Shown: positions 1 through 8,759, counted from the first letter of the stretch. The stretch: 39,066 nucleotides of DNA from Kribbella albertanoniae (GCF_004348455.1 NZ_SMKA01000049.1:1-39066), one strand, 5' to 3'. Notes: generated by a model from the letters alone, not told the origin. Numbers and translations: made by a program.

Positions 1-1
1 G

Positions 2-658
2 CCCGCCCCCGGCCCGACCACGCCCGACCTCGGTCCGGCACACAACCCGGCGTACGTGCGCGGTGAGGCAATGGTTGCCGAGGGCAAGTTCGGCGCCGGT
101 CTGGCGCTGGACGGCGTAGACGATCGCGTCGAGGTACCGTTCGACCGGTCGATCGATGTCGGTGCGCAGGACTTCACGATGATGACGTGGATCAAGTACG
201 GCGCAACCACCGGATCACACGCGCTCCTTTGGGCCTACCGCACCGGATCGGGGACGACACCACAGGTCTGGCTCCGCGCCGAACCTGAAAGCAACCGGAT
301 CCGAGCGCTGATAGCGGTCGACCGTTTCAACATCACGGTGCAATCGACGTCGTCGTACAACGACAACCAGTGGCACCACGTCGTCCTCCAACGCAGTAAC
401 GGCAAACTCCGCCTGCTCGTCGACGGAACCGAGGTCGGCTCGGCAACCGCACCTCCTGGCTCAGTCACCGCCGGCAAGGAGTTCGGCGTCCAAGGCATCC
501 ACATCGGCCAACGCATCGACGGCGCCAACCGCTTCCGCGGCAACCTTGACGAGGTCCGCGTCTACCGCCGAGCCCTCTCCCCCACCGAACTCACCCAAAT
601 CCGCGAACGCAACTCCGCCGTCCACCCCGCCCTCGGCCTCTCCCTCCCGTTCGCCTAG
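2..658 (+). CDS. LamG-domain protein, C-terminal part (5' truncated by window edge)
   Basis: The reading frame is open to the left edge of the window, so this is the 3' end of a longer gene. An internal ATG at 71 is not taken as the start. The visible part is one concanavalin-like jelly-roll of the LamG_3 type. It shows the typical sequence order: KFGAGLALDGVDDRVEVP, then an FTMMTWIKYG strand, then NQWHHVVLQR, and a closing NLDEVRVYRRALSPTEL. Such domains bind carbohydrates or proteins and are usually appended to secreted glycosidases or surface proteins of actinobacteria. The upstream catalytic part is not visible, so substrate cannot be given. The final bases overlap by 4 bp the stop of the convergent small gene. 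Confidence 0.8.
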   Translation, partial: PAPGPTTPDLGPAHNPAYVRGEAMVAEGKFGAGLALDGVDDRVEVPFDRSIDVGAQDFTMMTWIKYGATTGSHALLWAYRTGSGTTPQVWLRAEPESNRIRALIAVDRFNITVQSTSSYNDNQWHHVVLQRSNGKLRLLVDGTEVGSATAPPGSVTAGKEFGVQGIHIGQRIDGANRFRGNLDEVRVYRRALSPTELTQIRERNSAVHPALGLSLPFA

Positions 659-1038
659 CGGTTCGGGTGCGTCCACCGGCGGAGGGCGTCGGCTGTGGTT
701 TCTGGTGAGGTGTTGAAGCAGAAGACGATGCCGGGGACCAGTTCGTTGAGCAGGTTGACGAGCCGTTCGAACAGCAGCGTGTGCTCGGCCGCCATCCGTA
801 GCCCTGCGCCGATCATCACGACGCCGACCGGGTTGGCGGCGACGCAGTCGCGGACCGTCTGCGCTGCGTCGTCCGGGTCGGCGGAGACCTGGCACGGAAC
901 GATGTCGAAGCCCTGATCGTGCAGATCCGCCTCGCCGGCCGCGATCCGGGCGGTGAGGGTCGCCTCGTCGAGTCCCGGGTAGCGGCTGTAGTCGATCGCA
1001 CTCGGATGCAGCCCGAGCGACAGGATCCCGGTCACCAC
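655..1038 (-). CDS. conserved-looking hypothetical protein, 127 aa
   Basis: I do not recognise a named family. The protein is soluble, with alternating hydrophobic strands (VVMIGAGLRMA, GIVFCFNTSP) that suggest an alpha/beta fold, and no membrane segment or signal peptide. Its ATG lies inside the last codons of the upstream SDR gene (7-bp overlap on the same strand), so the two are translationally coupled and probably work in one pathway. Codon usage matches its neighbours and the frame is intact. The 3' end overlaps the convergent LamG gene by 4 bp. Confidence 0.7.
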   Translation of the reverse strand: MVTGILSLGLHPSAIDYSRYPGLDEATLTARIAAGEADLHDQGFDIVPCQVSADPDDAAQTVRDCVAANPVGVVMIGAGLRMAAEHTLLFERLVNLLNELVPGIVFCFNTSPETTADALRRWTHPNR

Positions 1039-1748
1039 GGAGCCTCTCCGTCACGGTTGAAGAAGCCGCCGGTCGGACCATCCGGACCGGCCGTGGCCAG
1101 CCGGACGATCGCATCCGTTCCCTCGGTCACCGTCTGAAAACCCTTGTGTCCATTGAGGTCGGTCGCGGTGTAGCCGGGGTCCACGGCGTTGACCTGGACG
1201 CCGTCCAGGGCACGGGCGTACTGGCTGGTGATCATGTTCAGAGCCGCTTTCGATGCCGGGTAGCCGAGCTGTGGCGGCACGAGCCCGAACCACCGCGGGT
1301 CGTTGGCCACGGCAAAGGATCCCATCCCGCTGGACACCATCACGATCCTGGGCTGCTCGGCGGTGCGCAGCAGCGGCAGGAAGGCGTTCGTCACCCGGAT
1401 GGCACCGAACACGTTCACCTCGAACACCTCCTTCAGATCAGCGTCCCGTACGTCGGCCGGTGGGCTGACCGAACCACCGATCCCGGCGTTGTTCACCAAC
1501 ACGTCCAGCCGGCCGCCGAGTCGCTTCACCACGTCCGCGGCCGCAGCGACGGACTCGTCGGACGTCACGTCGAGCGGGACGAACCGTACGTCGATTCCGT
1601 CGTCGGCCAGTTCCGCCACCGCCGCCATACCGCGGGCCTCGTCACGGGCCGCGAGGAACACGTCCCACCCCAGTACGGCGAGCCGTCGTACCGTCTCTCG
1701 TCCCAAGCCCTTGTTCGCCCCGGTGACCAGGGCCGTCGTCGTTGTCAT
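1032..1748 (-). CDS. short-chain dehydrogenase/reductase (SDR)
   Basis: This is a classical SDR of 238 residues, the usual family length. An NAD(P)-binding TGANKGLG glycine motif lies at residues 8-15, followed by NNAGIGG, the catalytic Ser in MVSSGMG, and the YxxxK pair in GYPASKAAL. The Rossmann fold and all catalytic residues look intact, so it should reduce or oxidise a carbonyl/alcohol substrate in the cytoplasm; the substrate is not predictable. The start was placed at the ATG directly before TTTTALVTG because the longer open frame upstream encodes no SDR sequence. It is coupled to the downstream small protein and divergent from an XRE regulator. Confidence 0.9.
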   Translation of the reverse strand: MTTTTALVTGANKGLGRETVRRLAVLGWDVFLAARDEARGMAAVAELADDGIDVRFVPLDVTSDESVAAAADVVKRLGGRLDVLVNNAGIGGSVSPPADVRDADLKEVFEVNVFGAIRVTNAFLPLLRTAEQPRIVMVSSGMGSFAVANDPRWFGLVPPQLGYPASKAALNMITSQYARALDGVQVNAVDPGYTATDLNGHKGFQTVTEGTDAIVRLATAGPDGPTGGFFNRDGEAPW

Positions 1749-1750
1749 GG

Positions 1751-1798
1751 GCCTCAGCCTCACCGCGGACGCGGCCGGCCGCCAGGGACCGCTGAGGC
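1751..1798. promoter_or_regulatory. inverted repeat in the SDR/XRE divergent intergenic region
   Basis: The 94-bp gap between the two divergent starts contains GCCTCAGC at 1751-1758 and its exact reverse complement GCTGAGGC at 1791-1798, 40 bp centre to centre. Two distant arms in a shared promoter could be regulator half-sites, possibly for the adjacent XRE protein. No clear -10/-35 pair was found, so the assignment is tentative. Confidence 0.3.
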
Positions 1799-1842
1799 AT
1801 GGGATCAGCGGTACCACCCCGACCCTTCTCCGGTCCGGCAGG

Positions 1843-2688
1843 ATGGTGTGTGTGGACAGAGCCGAACTAGCCGCCGTACTGCGCACGGCCCGGGCACGCA
1901 TCAAGCCGGCCGACGTAGGCCTGCCCGCGGGTCCGCGCCGGCAGGTACCAGGGCTGCGCCGCGAGGAGGTCGCCCAACTCGCAGGCCTCGGCGTCGACTA
2001 CGTGATCCGGCTGGAACAAGGCCGCGGCCCCAGGCCGTCGGTACAGGTCCTGCGCGCGCTGGCCAGGGCGCTACGACTCAGTGACGACGACCGCGACATG
2101 CTGTTCCGGCTGGCCGGTTCCGCTCCCCCGCAAGCCGGACGCGTCCCGATGCTGGTTCGGCCGAGCGTGCATCGGCTGCTGGACCGGCTGTCGGATCTCC
2201 CCGCTCTCGTGCTGTCGGCCAAGTCCGACGTACTAGCCTGGAACCCCCTGGCCACCGCACTGTTCGGCGACTTCTCCGAGTTGCCATCTGTACGGCGCAA
2301 TCTCATCCGCGAGCGGTTTCTCGGCGACGGCGTCGGCCGCATCGCCCTGTCACCGGACTCCGACTCAGCCGCCGACTGTGTCGCCTGCCTGCGAACCGCA
2401 CAGGCCAACTACCCGCAGGACCCCGACCTCACCCGCCTCGTCAACGACCTGCGTGCCGGCAGCCCACGGTTCGACAACCTCTGGCTGTCCGGGCGCTCCG
2501 GTCGCCTGCGTGCCGGCAGCACCGCCATCACCCACCCAGAACTCGGCACCCTCACCCTCGACTGCGACATCCTCCTGGAGCCGGAGGCCGACCAGACCGT
2601 CCTGGTCTATTCCGCCGAAGCCGGCACCCCGGAGGCCTCAGCCCTGAAACTCCTCCGCGTCACCGGCCTCGAACAATTCACCTACTGA
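1843..2688 (+). CDS. XRE-family regulator with MmyB-like ligand-binding domain
   Basis: A 281-residue cytoplasmic DNA-binding protein. The N-terminal helix-turn-helix (about residues 5-75) contains the typical PGLRREEVAQLAGLGVDYV segment followed by RLEQGRGPRPS. The rest is the MmyB-like domain seen in many actinobacterial regulators, with landmarks VLSAKSDVLAWNPLATALFG and a later RFDNLW. In this family such proteins commonly control a divergently transcribed oxidoreductase, and here an SDR gene starts 95 bp away on the other strand. The start is the ATG at 1843; a GTG nine bases downstream is an alternative. The ligand is unknown. Confidence 0.85.
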   Translation: MVCVDRAELAAVLRTARARIKPADVGLPAGPRRQVPGLRREEVAQLAGLGVDYVIRLEQGRGPRPSVQVLRALARALRLSDDDRDMLFRLAGSAPPQAGRVPMLVRPSVHRLLDRLSDLPALVLSAKSDVLAWNPLATALFGDFSELPSVRRNLIRERFLGDGVGRIALSPDSDSAADCVACLRTAQANYPQDPDLTRLVNDLRAGSPRFDNLWLSGRSGRLRAGSTAITHPELGTLTLDCDILLEPEADQTVLVYSAEAGTPEASALKLLRVTGLEQFTY

Positions 2689-2753
2689 CCAGCTGATCGC
2701 CGGCCCGACCACCTCCCGTGCGATCCTCGACGACATCATCGCCACCGCAACAT

Positions 2754-3695
2754 CTACCGGCTGACGGTCGATCGGGCCTTGCTGAAGGTCTTGGTCGGGT
2801 CGCCGCCGACGTACTGCCACGGATGGGTGGTGATCTGGTCGCCGAGCCGGGAGAACACGGCCGCGGCGGCGGGCTTGTCGCCGGCGTTGGTGAAGGCCAT
2901 CGCAAAGGTGTTGAAGTACAGCGGCCAGCCGGGCCGGAGGTCAGCGGCCGGGTGCAGAACGGAACGGTCGGCAGCCGCTCGAAGCTCCGCCTGGACGTCG
3001 GGCCGATTCATGTAGAACCAGGCGGCGCTGTCCTCGAGGTCGAGCGTCACCTCCAGGTGGGCCAGCGGGATCAGCGCATGCAGCATGTTGCCGTCGGGCG
3101 CCGCTGCGGCCGCGGACCGGGCCAGGTGGAACATCCGGTCGTGACTGCCTTCCCATTTCTGGCAGCAGGTCTGCAGCCATTCCGCGTGCGCCTTGAGGTT
3201 GGTGGCGTGCCTGGAGATCGCCTGCTGGAAACGGAACTCCCCGTCCTCGAGGCCGAGTTGCAGCCCGCGAGCGGTCCGTACCAGGAAGGCCCAGGCCGCG
3301 ACCTCGTCAGGGTTCGCCGCGACCACGTCGTACAGGCTGCTCTCGGCGGCGCGGAGCCGTTCGAAGAAGAGCCGGAACTGCTCGGCCTGGGTGTACTGAG
3401 CGAAATAGCCGCCACGTGCCTCCCAAGCCCACGCGGTGGCATGACAGCCGCGAACCAGCTGCGCCAGCGGATCAGCAGCTGCGATCGTGCCGATCCAGTC
3501 CTGTACGTCGGGAACGGATCCGCAGGCATCGAGCAGGAAGCAGCGGTCGTCCGGGTGCTCGGTGCCGAGCAGGATCTGGCGAGCGGTCGGCCAGTCGCGG
3601 TTGGTCAACGCGTCACAGAACGACCGGGCCAGCGGATCGCCCATGCACGGATCGATCGCGGGCGTCGACCCCGCCCGGCGTCGTCTCAGCTTCAC
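2754..3695 (-). CDS. hypothetical helical protein coupled to M16-like peptidase, 313 aa
   Basis: I do not recognise a firm family. The protein is Ala-, Trp- and Leu-rich and reads as stacked helices resembling a TPR-like solenoid (for example HATNLKAHAEWLQTCCQKW and an aromatic segment LYFNTFAMAFTNAG). It has no signal peptide or membrane segment. The start is set at GTG 3695 because it forms a GTGA overlap with the stop of the upstream peptidase gene; that is classic translational coupling and indicates a joint function. The longer open frame upstream lies antisense-in-frame through the peptidase gene and is not coding. Confidence 0.75.
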   Translation of the reverse strand: MKLRRRRAGSTPAIDPCMGDPLARSFCDALTNRDWPTARQILLGTEHPDDRCFLLDACGSVPDVQDWIGTIAAADPLAQLVRGCHATAWAWEARGGYFAQYTQAEQFRLFFERLRAAESSLYDVVAANPDEVAAWAFLVRTARGLQLGLEDGEFRFQQAISRHATNLKAHAEWLQTCCQKWEGSHDRMFHLARSAAAAAPDGNMLHALIPLAHLEVTLDLEDSAAWFYMNRPDVQAELRAAADRSVLHPAADLRPGWPLYFNTFAMAFTNAGDKPAAAAVFSRLGDQITTHPWQYVGGDPTKTFSKARSTVSR

Positions 3696-5353
3696 TTCTT
3701 GCTCCTGAGTTGTCTGAAGAAGGTGACCACCCCGATGGCGATACCGATCGGGATGACGCGTCCGACGATGGATGCGATCTCGTCCGGTGCGGTGGTCAGC
3801 ACCACACCGAGGATCACGAGCACCAGGAACGGAACCCACACGACAGGCTTGTTGAGCCAGCCTCGGACGGTGTCGATCCGGCGGACCTTGACGTACGGGA
3901 TCTGGTCCTTCGTCCGCTCCGGCAGCCGGATGTGCAGCGCGGGAGGGATCGCCGCGTCGATCAGTGCGACCGCTTGTGAACCGTGGCGCCACAACGTCGG
4001 TTCGACCTGCGCCCCGTAGCCGTCGTGCTGGATCAGCTGCCGGCCGCCGTCGGGGTACCTGACCATGCCCGCGACCTCGTCGTACGCCGCCGACGCGCGC
4101 CCGTCGGCGGTCTCCAGGTGCACGCCGGTGGCGCCAACAGTCAGCGCACCTTTGTGCTCCGGGTGGATCGGCCGGAACCGGCGTCCGTCCGACGGCTTGA
4201 CCACGGCCGGCGGACTGTCCAGCCAGGTCAGTTGCGGATCGCCGCCAGCTTTCGGATCGACCGACACGAGCAGATCGCGCCACACCGACAGCGCGACTTC
4301 GCGCACCTGTGCCACGGTCACAGCATCCGTCTCGGCTGATAGTTCCTCGACGCTGTTCGTCACTGGTGTACCGAGCAGTGCGTCCCGAGCGGCCAAGATG
4401 GGGAGCCACTGATGGGCGGGACGCGTGCCGAACTGGCGGATCTGGGCATCGAGGTCGTCACGCAACTCGACCGGATCGGGCCCACGATCGCGCAACCTCC
4501 GCAGTATGGCGATGGACTCGCTGACCGCGTCCCGCAATGCCTCCGGGATCACATCCATCCCGACCGTCAGCATCGCCCGGTCGGCGTCGACCACCTCGTA
4601 CGACGACCATGCGCTGTAGCCCACTCCGGAGTCGTGCCGGAGCCCGCCCTGCAGGCCTCGCTCGAAGGCTCGCAGCATCGCGCTGGCCGCGGTCGATCGG
4701 GCGGCCGTCCCAGACAGGGCGATCGCATCGGGTCGCCCCGCGAAACCGCCGGGCAGCGGCTGCTCGCACTGGACAGAGCGAGCGGGAATCATCCGAGGGC
4801 CCGGAGGCAGCGGCAGTTCGAGCCCTGCCGGCGGTGGCCCCGACAGGGCGAGCACGGCGTTGCCCCGGGCATACGCACGGGCCGCGAGCTCACGCAGCCC
4901 GTCCGGCTGGGCGGTGTGGAGGCCGAACTCGTCGTACTCGGCGAGGCCTACCCCGCGTGCGCCGTACCGCCAGAGCAGATGGCTGCCGACCGGGTTGCCG
5001 CCGCGCCGGGAACTCTCGGCCCGCAGCACGCGACGCTCGTGGTCGAGATCGGAGAAGGCCGGCTGGCTCAACCAACGGCAGAGGTCGCGCAGGTGCGCGA
5101 CCACGTCGTCAGGCTCGCCCTCCACGTCGAACGCGGTGTGCAGCAGGCTGACCTGTCCGTTGACCGGTGTCCGGATCGAATGCCGGCCATGCAGCGCCAG
5201 GTGCTCCAGCAGGTGCAGCCAGCCGTGTGTTGGGAGCGGCTCGTCCGCCATCCCGGCCCTGAACCACAGGTTGGCCCGGAGCGTGCCGGGACCCGGCAAC
5301 CAGTAGACCGGTACGCCGTCGACCTCTGTCGTGCGCAGCTGCTCGCCGCTCAT
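3692..5353 (-). CDS. membrane-anchored M16-type zinc metallopeptidase
   Basis: A 553-residue protein whose first ~200 residues match the M16 (insulinase/pitrilysin) fold. The inverted zinc motif HxxEH is present as H47-L-L-E50-H51, and a candidate third zinc ligand is E113 in RVLRAES, with a shorter linker than in most M16 enzymes. The C-terminus carries two hydrophobic helices (around PVVWVPFLVLVILGVVLT and IGIAIGVVTFF) followed by a basic tail, so the peptidase domain is membrane tethered. A single M16 domain without its paired non-catalytic partner is notable, because M16B enzymes usually act as dimers. The start is ATG 5353, preceded by a G-rich Shine-Dalgarno region. Confidence 0.8.
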   Translation of the reverse strand: MSGEQLRTTEVDGVPVYWLPGPGTLRANLWFRAGMADEPLPTHGWLHLLEHLALHGRHSIRTPVNGQVSLLHTAFDVEGEPDDVVAHLRDLCRWLSQPAFSDLDHERRVLRAESSRRGGNPVGSHLLWRYGARGVGLAEYDEFGLHTAQPDGLRELAARAYARGNAVLALSGPPPAGLELPLPPGPRMIPARSVQCEQPLPGGFAGRPDAIALSGTAARSTAASAMLRAFERGLQGGLRHDSGVGYSAWSSYEVVDADRAMLTVGMDVIPEALRDAVSESIAILRRLRDRGPDPVELRDDLDAQIRQFGTRPAHQWLPILAARDALLGTPVTNSVEELSAETDAVTVAQVREVALSVWRDLLVSVDPKAGGDPQLTWLDSPPAVVKPSDGRRFRPIHPEHKGALTVGATGVHLETADGRASAAYDEVAGMVRYPDGGRQLIQHDGYGAQVEPTLWRHGSQAVALIDAAIPPALHIRLPERTKDQIPYVKVRRIDTVRGWLNKPVVWVPFLVLVILGVVLTTAPDEIASIVGRVIPIGIAIGVVTFFRQLRSKK

Positions 5354-5525
5354 CTGTCCGGATCCCCCCGTGCTCGTCAAATACCGGCCAATCGTGCCGG
5401 ATGTCGAGAGGTCGCGGCAGAGGCATCCGCCGAATTGCACCTTTTGACATGCGCTGTACGACGACCAGCGCCTGAAGCCTGGGGTTCGTTGCGTTGGGTC
5501 CTGCTCATCGTCCCCGGCGGTTGAG

Positions 5526-6080
5526 CTACTCGGAAATCCAGCCGCGCTTGGCCGGCCATTCGCGCGTGACGTCTTCGGCCGCGGGCAGTGTCAGGATCGA
5601 AACGGCATACAGAGCAGCGAGGAGGCCGATCGGAACTGCCCAGGCGCGGAGGTGCGTTGCCGGCCGTCCGTCGCGGCGGCGGTCGGCCGGCCTCAACGCC
5701 CAGGACGTCAGCGCGAGCACCGCGAACATCAGCGGCGGCCCCCAGGACACAACACTGTCGCCGGTGGTCAGATGCGACACCACGGCACCCAACCACATCA
5801 GAACCGTGCCCGCGTACGCCCAGTCCTTGAGCCGCCCGAATCCGGGCGCGATGATCGCGGCCGCCGCAGCGACATGACAAGCACCGAGAACGTAGGCGAA
5901 GAAGTGCGGGTATCCCAGGTGGCTCATCTGCATTTCCACCCAGTCGATCGTCGCGAGGTTCCACACCGATCCGGCGACCAGTTCGGCGAGGACGACAACC
6001 GTGCTGACCCAGAAGGCGATCGAGCGGATGCGGCCCCGGTGCCTCTCGGCCTCGCGGTCAGGTCGACGTGATCGGCTCAT
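5526..6080 (-). CDS. DoxX-like integral membrane protein
   Basis: A 184-residue protein with about four hydrophobic helices and the DoxX_2-type segment MSHLGYPHFFAYVLGACHV, followed by a GFGRLKDWAYAG loop. A basic N-terminus precedes the first helix. An AAGGAG ribosome-binding site lies about 7 bases before the ATG at 6080. It starts 74 bp after the stop of the ECF41 sigma factor gene on the same strand, so the two are probably co-transcribed. DoxX-like proteins are common partners of ECF41 sigma factors; the biochemical role is usually unknown but often redox related. Confidence 0.85.
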   Translation of the reverse strand: MSRSRRPDREAERHRGRIRSIAFWVSTVVVLAELVAGSVWNLATIDWVEMQMSHLGYPHFFAYVLGACHVAAAAAIIAPGFGRLKDWAYAGTVLMWLGAVVSHLTTGDSVVSWGPPLMFAVLALTSWALRPADRRRDGRPATHLRAWAVPIGLLAALYAVSILTLPAAEDVTREWPAKRGWISE

Positions 6081-6154
6081 GCAGAACTCCTTGCCGGTTG
6101 GTGAACGATTCTGGGTTCGAGTTCGGTGAGGCCGTAGTGCCGGCGATGCGGCTC

Positions 6155-7069
6155 CTACACCCGGCTGATCTGCCGCGGCGCCATCACCGCGAGGAGCTTG
6201 TCCGGGTTGCGGATGACATAGAAGTCAGTGATCTTCTGATCGACGATCTCGATCAGGAAGACGCCCTCCACGTGCTCTCCGCGGGAGGCGACCAGCGCGG
6301 GGGTGTTGTTGCAGTTGACGATCGCGACCCGTAGGTCCGGTGTCTCCTGCCCTCTGCGGAAGAGGTTCACGAGGAGGGCGGCCACTCTTTCCGCACCGAC
6401 CACCGGCCGGCGGGTCGCGGTGGTCTTGCCGCCACTGTCGGCGGTCCAGGTGGCGTCCGGTGCGAGCAGCGCGAGCAGCCCTTCGAGATGCCCGGTGGTG
6501 GCCGCGGTCATGAACTGCTCCGTGATCCGCACGGCCGTCGCGGCGTCAGCGGGCTCGAAGCGCTTGCGCCTCGCCTGGACGTGCTCGCGGGCACGGTGCG
6601 CGATCTGGCGTACCGTGCCAACGGACTGCCCCACCGCCCCGGCGACGTCGTGGTGACTGAAACCGAACACCTCGCGCAGCACGAACACCGCACGTTCGTT
6701 GGGGGTAAGGGTTTCGAGCACCACGAGCATCGCCATCGACACCGACTCGGCGAGCACCACATCGGCCGACAGATCGTGGTCGTCGACCAGCAGCGGCTCG
6801 GGCAGCCACGGGCCGATGTAGTCCTCGCGACGGCGCGCGCCGGCCCGCAACGCGTTCAGTGCCTGCCGAGTCACCAACCGCGCCAGATACGACTTGGTGT
6901 CCCGCACTGCCGCCAGGTCAACCTCGGCCCACCGCAGATAGCTGTCCTGCAGCACGTCGTCGGCATCCGTCGCCGAGCCGAGGATCTCGTACACGATCGT
7001 GAACAGCAGTGGCCGCAACGCAGTGAACCGTTCGGCGTGGTCGTCGTTCGGTCTGCTGTGCTCAGGCAT
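6155..7069 (-). CDS. ECF41-type RNA polymerase sigma factor (SigJ-like)
   Basis: A 304-residue sigma factor. Sigma region 2 (about residues 12-80) includes ILGSATDADDVLQDSYLRW, and region 4 includes LTPNERAVFVLREVFGFSHH with the helix-turn-helix QSVGTVRQIAHRARE. These are followed by a SnoaL-like C-terminal extension that ends in YVIRNPDKL. The NPDKL motif and the fused domain are hallmarks of the ECF41 group, which lacks a classical anti-sigma factor and is controlled by this extension. The start was chosen at ATG 7069 because a good ECF41 promoter lies immediately upstream, leaving an 8-9 base leader; ATG 7087 is an alternative. A DoxX-like gene follows. Confidence 0.9.
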   Translation of the reverse strand: MPEHSRPNDDHAERFTALRPLLFTIVYEILGSATDADDVLQDSYLRWAEVDLAAVRDTKSYLARLVTRQALNALRAGARRREDYIGPWLPEPLLVDDHDLSADVVLAESVSMAMLVVLETLTPNERAVFVLREVFGFSHHDVAGAVGQSVGTVRQIAHRAREHVQARRKRFEPADAATAVRITEQFMTAATTGHLEGLLALLAPDATWTADSGGKTTATRRPVVGAERVAALLVNLFRRGQETPDLRVAIVNCNNTPALVASRGEHVEGVFLIEIVDQKITDFYVIRNPDKLLAVMAPRQISRV

Positions 7070-7077
7070 GCTCTCAA

Positions 7078-7104
7078 GACACCGCATCCCGCCAAAACGT
7101 GACA
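7078..7104 (-). promoter_or_regulatory. candidate ECF41 autoregulated promoter
   Basis: Reading on the minus strand, TGTCAC (7104-7099) is followed after 17 bp by TGTC (7081-7078). The ECF41 consensus is TGTCACA, about 16 bp, then CGTC. The ATG of the sigma gene is 8 bases beyond the -10 element. The match is one base short in each box. Position directly before its own sigma gene agrees with the autoregulation known for this group. Confidence 0.55.
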
Positions 7105-7137
7105 CCCCCAGACGTGACCCGACCCACAGGGGCACAC

Positions 7138-8592
7138 TCAGTCGTGGAGAACGCGCAGGGTCTGTACGGCGGGATCGGCGGCATCCGGGATGACCATGCC
7201 GGCCTCGACGCCGGAGCGCAGGTAGTCGACGACGCCGGCGGTGATGCGCTCGCCGGGCAGGATGGCTGGGATGCCTGGCGGGTACGGCGTGACCTGTTCG
7301 GCCGCGATCCGGCCGACGGACTCGGTGATCGGTACGACGTCCTGCGCGGCGAAGAACGCCTTGCGGGGCAGCACAACCTGCTCAAGTTCGAGCTCACGCG
7401 GATCAGGCAGTACGACGCTCGCCGGTGCGGGCAGGCTGGTTCGCGTCAGGTCAGCGAGGGCTGACACCAGTCGATCGGTCTGGGTCTTGTCATCCGCGAA
7501 CGTCAGCTGGGCCAGGATGCGCCGATGGTCCGACAGGCCGACGTTGATCGCCCGCTCCGCGCGCAGCCAGTCTGCCGCCTGGTATCCGGAGATGCCGGCC
7601 TCCAGGGTGTCGATCATGATCTGCAGCCGGTCGAGATCATGCGAGGCTTCCTTCTCCAGCAGCTCGTCCTCGACGACTCGTAGGCCCGGTAGCCCGTCGA
7701 TCTCGGCACGCGTCGACCGAGCGAGTTCGAGCGCGGAACCGAGCAGCTCCTCACCATGGAGCACCATCTGCCGCCGCCATCCGTCCATCGCGGCGTACAG
7801 GAGGACGTTCGGGCTGGTCGTCGACAACAGGTCCGCGCTTTCCTTGAGCCGCACAGGGTCGACCAGATCGCCTTGCAGGTGGAAGACCGAGCCCTGCTCG
7901 AACCCGGCGCCCATCTTGTGGATCGACACCACGCAGACATCCGCGTCGGCATCCATCGCCCAGGTCGGCAGCTCGTCGTGGAACGGCAGATGCGCGCCCC
8001 ACGCCTCGTCCACGACCAGCGGCTTCCCGCGTCGATGACAGACTGCGGCGATCGCCTTCAGATCACTACAAGTCCCGTACGGCGAGGGGCTCGTCACCAG
8101 CGCGCCGACAGCATCAGGGTTCTGGCGGAAGGCCTCTTCGTACGCCTCCGGTCCGGGCGGATGGGCCAAGTGCAGCTCGCGATCCCACCGCGGCCGCACC
8201 CACACCGGCCGGATACCCGTCAGCGCCAGCCCCGCGATCACCGACTTGTGGGCGTCGCGCCCAATCAGCATCGACTCCCCCGGCGCAGCGACCGCCATCA
8301 TCGCGCTCTTCACCGACAACGAACTCCCACAGGTCGAGAAGAAGGCCTGCTCGGCCCCGACCGCGTCCGCCATCAGCTCCTGCGCCTGCTCCAGCACCTT
8401 CTGCCCAGACTTCCGGTCGTCCAAAGCGCCAGTAGCCAGCACATCCGACCGAAACACCTCGGCGCCGAGCACCCGCCGTACGGCGTCATCCGCCCCAAGC
8501 CCCTGCTTGTGCCCCGGCGGCGCGAAATTCGCGTACCCACGCTCGTGATACTCCGCCAACGCCTCCAGCACCGGGCTCCTGTTCTGATCCAT
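7138..8592 (-). CDS. Orn/Lys/Arg decarboxylase family, PLP-dependent
   Basis: A 484-residue fold-type I PLP enzyme, a normal length for the short Orn/Lys/Arg decarboxylase class. It begins with the family's typical NFAPPGHKQG, has FFSTCGSSLSVKSAMMA for phosphate binding, the PLP-contacting VVDEAWGAHLPFH, and the Schiff-base lysine K226 in VSIHKMGAGF. The C-terminal domain closes with ITPYP-like VTPYPPGIPAILPGE. It should decarboxylate a basic amino acid to a polyamine precursor (lysine to cadaverine or arginine to agmatine); which one cannot be settled from sequence alone. The start is the ATG giving MDQNRSP; longer upstream frame is not family-like. A 45-residue gene lies 29 bp upstream. Confidence 0.88.
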   Translation of the reverse strand: MDQNRSPVLEALAEYHERGYANFAPPGHKQGLGADDAVRRVLGAEVFRSDVLATGALDDRKSGQKVLEQAQELMADAVGAEQAFFSTCGSSLSVKSAMMAVAAPGESMLIGRDAHKSVIAGLALTGIRPVWVRPRWDRELHLAHPPGPEAYEEAFRQNPDAVGALVTSPSPYGTCSDLKAIAAVCHRRGKPLVVDEAWGAHLPFHDELPTWAMDADADVCVVSIHKMGAGFEQGSVFHLQGDLVDPVRLKESADLLSTTSPNVLLYAAMDGWRRQMVLHGEELLGSALELARSTRAEIDGLPGLRVVEDELLEKEASHDLDRLQIMIDTLEAGISGYQAADWLRAERAINVGLSDHRRILAQLTFADDKTQTDRLVSALADLTRTSLPAPASVVLPDPRELELEQVVLPRKAFFAAQDVVPITESVGRIAAEQVTPYPPGIPAILPGERITAGVVDYLRSGVEAGMVIPDAADPAVQTLRVLHD

Positions 8593-8621
8593 GATCACCC
8601 GGTACCCGACCGTTGCCGAAG

Positions 8622-8759
8622 TCAACGACGCAGGGCTCGTTCGAGTTCGTCGCGGCCCATCTTCGAACGACCCGGGAGGTCGCACTTCTGGGCTTCGCGG
8701 TACAGCTCCTGCCGGGTCTTCGGCTCCGAACTGCCCGTCCGCTGCTTCTCGGTAGCCAT
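8622..8759 (-). CDS. small Rho-N-like protein, 45 aa
   Basis: A complete 45-codon gene. The product reads as a basic helix-loop-helix: a Lys/Thr-rich start, then TRQELYREAQKCDLPGRSKM and GRDELERALRR. This pattern, a helix ending in YREAQ, a short loop with G-RSKM and then a helix beginning with the D-EL pair, is that of short Rho N-terminal-domain-like (SAP-like) proteins, which bind nucleic acid. It lies 29 bp upstream of the decarboxylase and 32 bp downstream of the GH13 gene, all on the minus strand, so co-transcription is possible. The coding assignment rests on the motif and the clean spacing. Confidence 0.65.
   Translation of the reverse strand: MATEKQRTGSSEPKTRQELYREAQKCDLPGRSKMGRDELERALRR

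Noticed and set aside
2687..2764. 25-codon stretch after the XRE gene that reads like a protein C-terminus
   Set aside because: It overlaps the XRE stop in another frame, has no start, and is too short to call a gene remnant.
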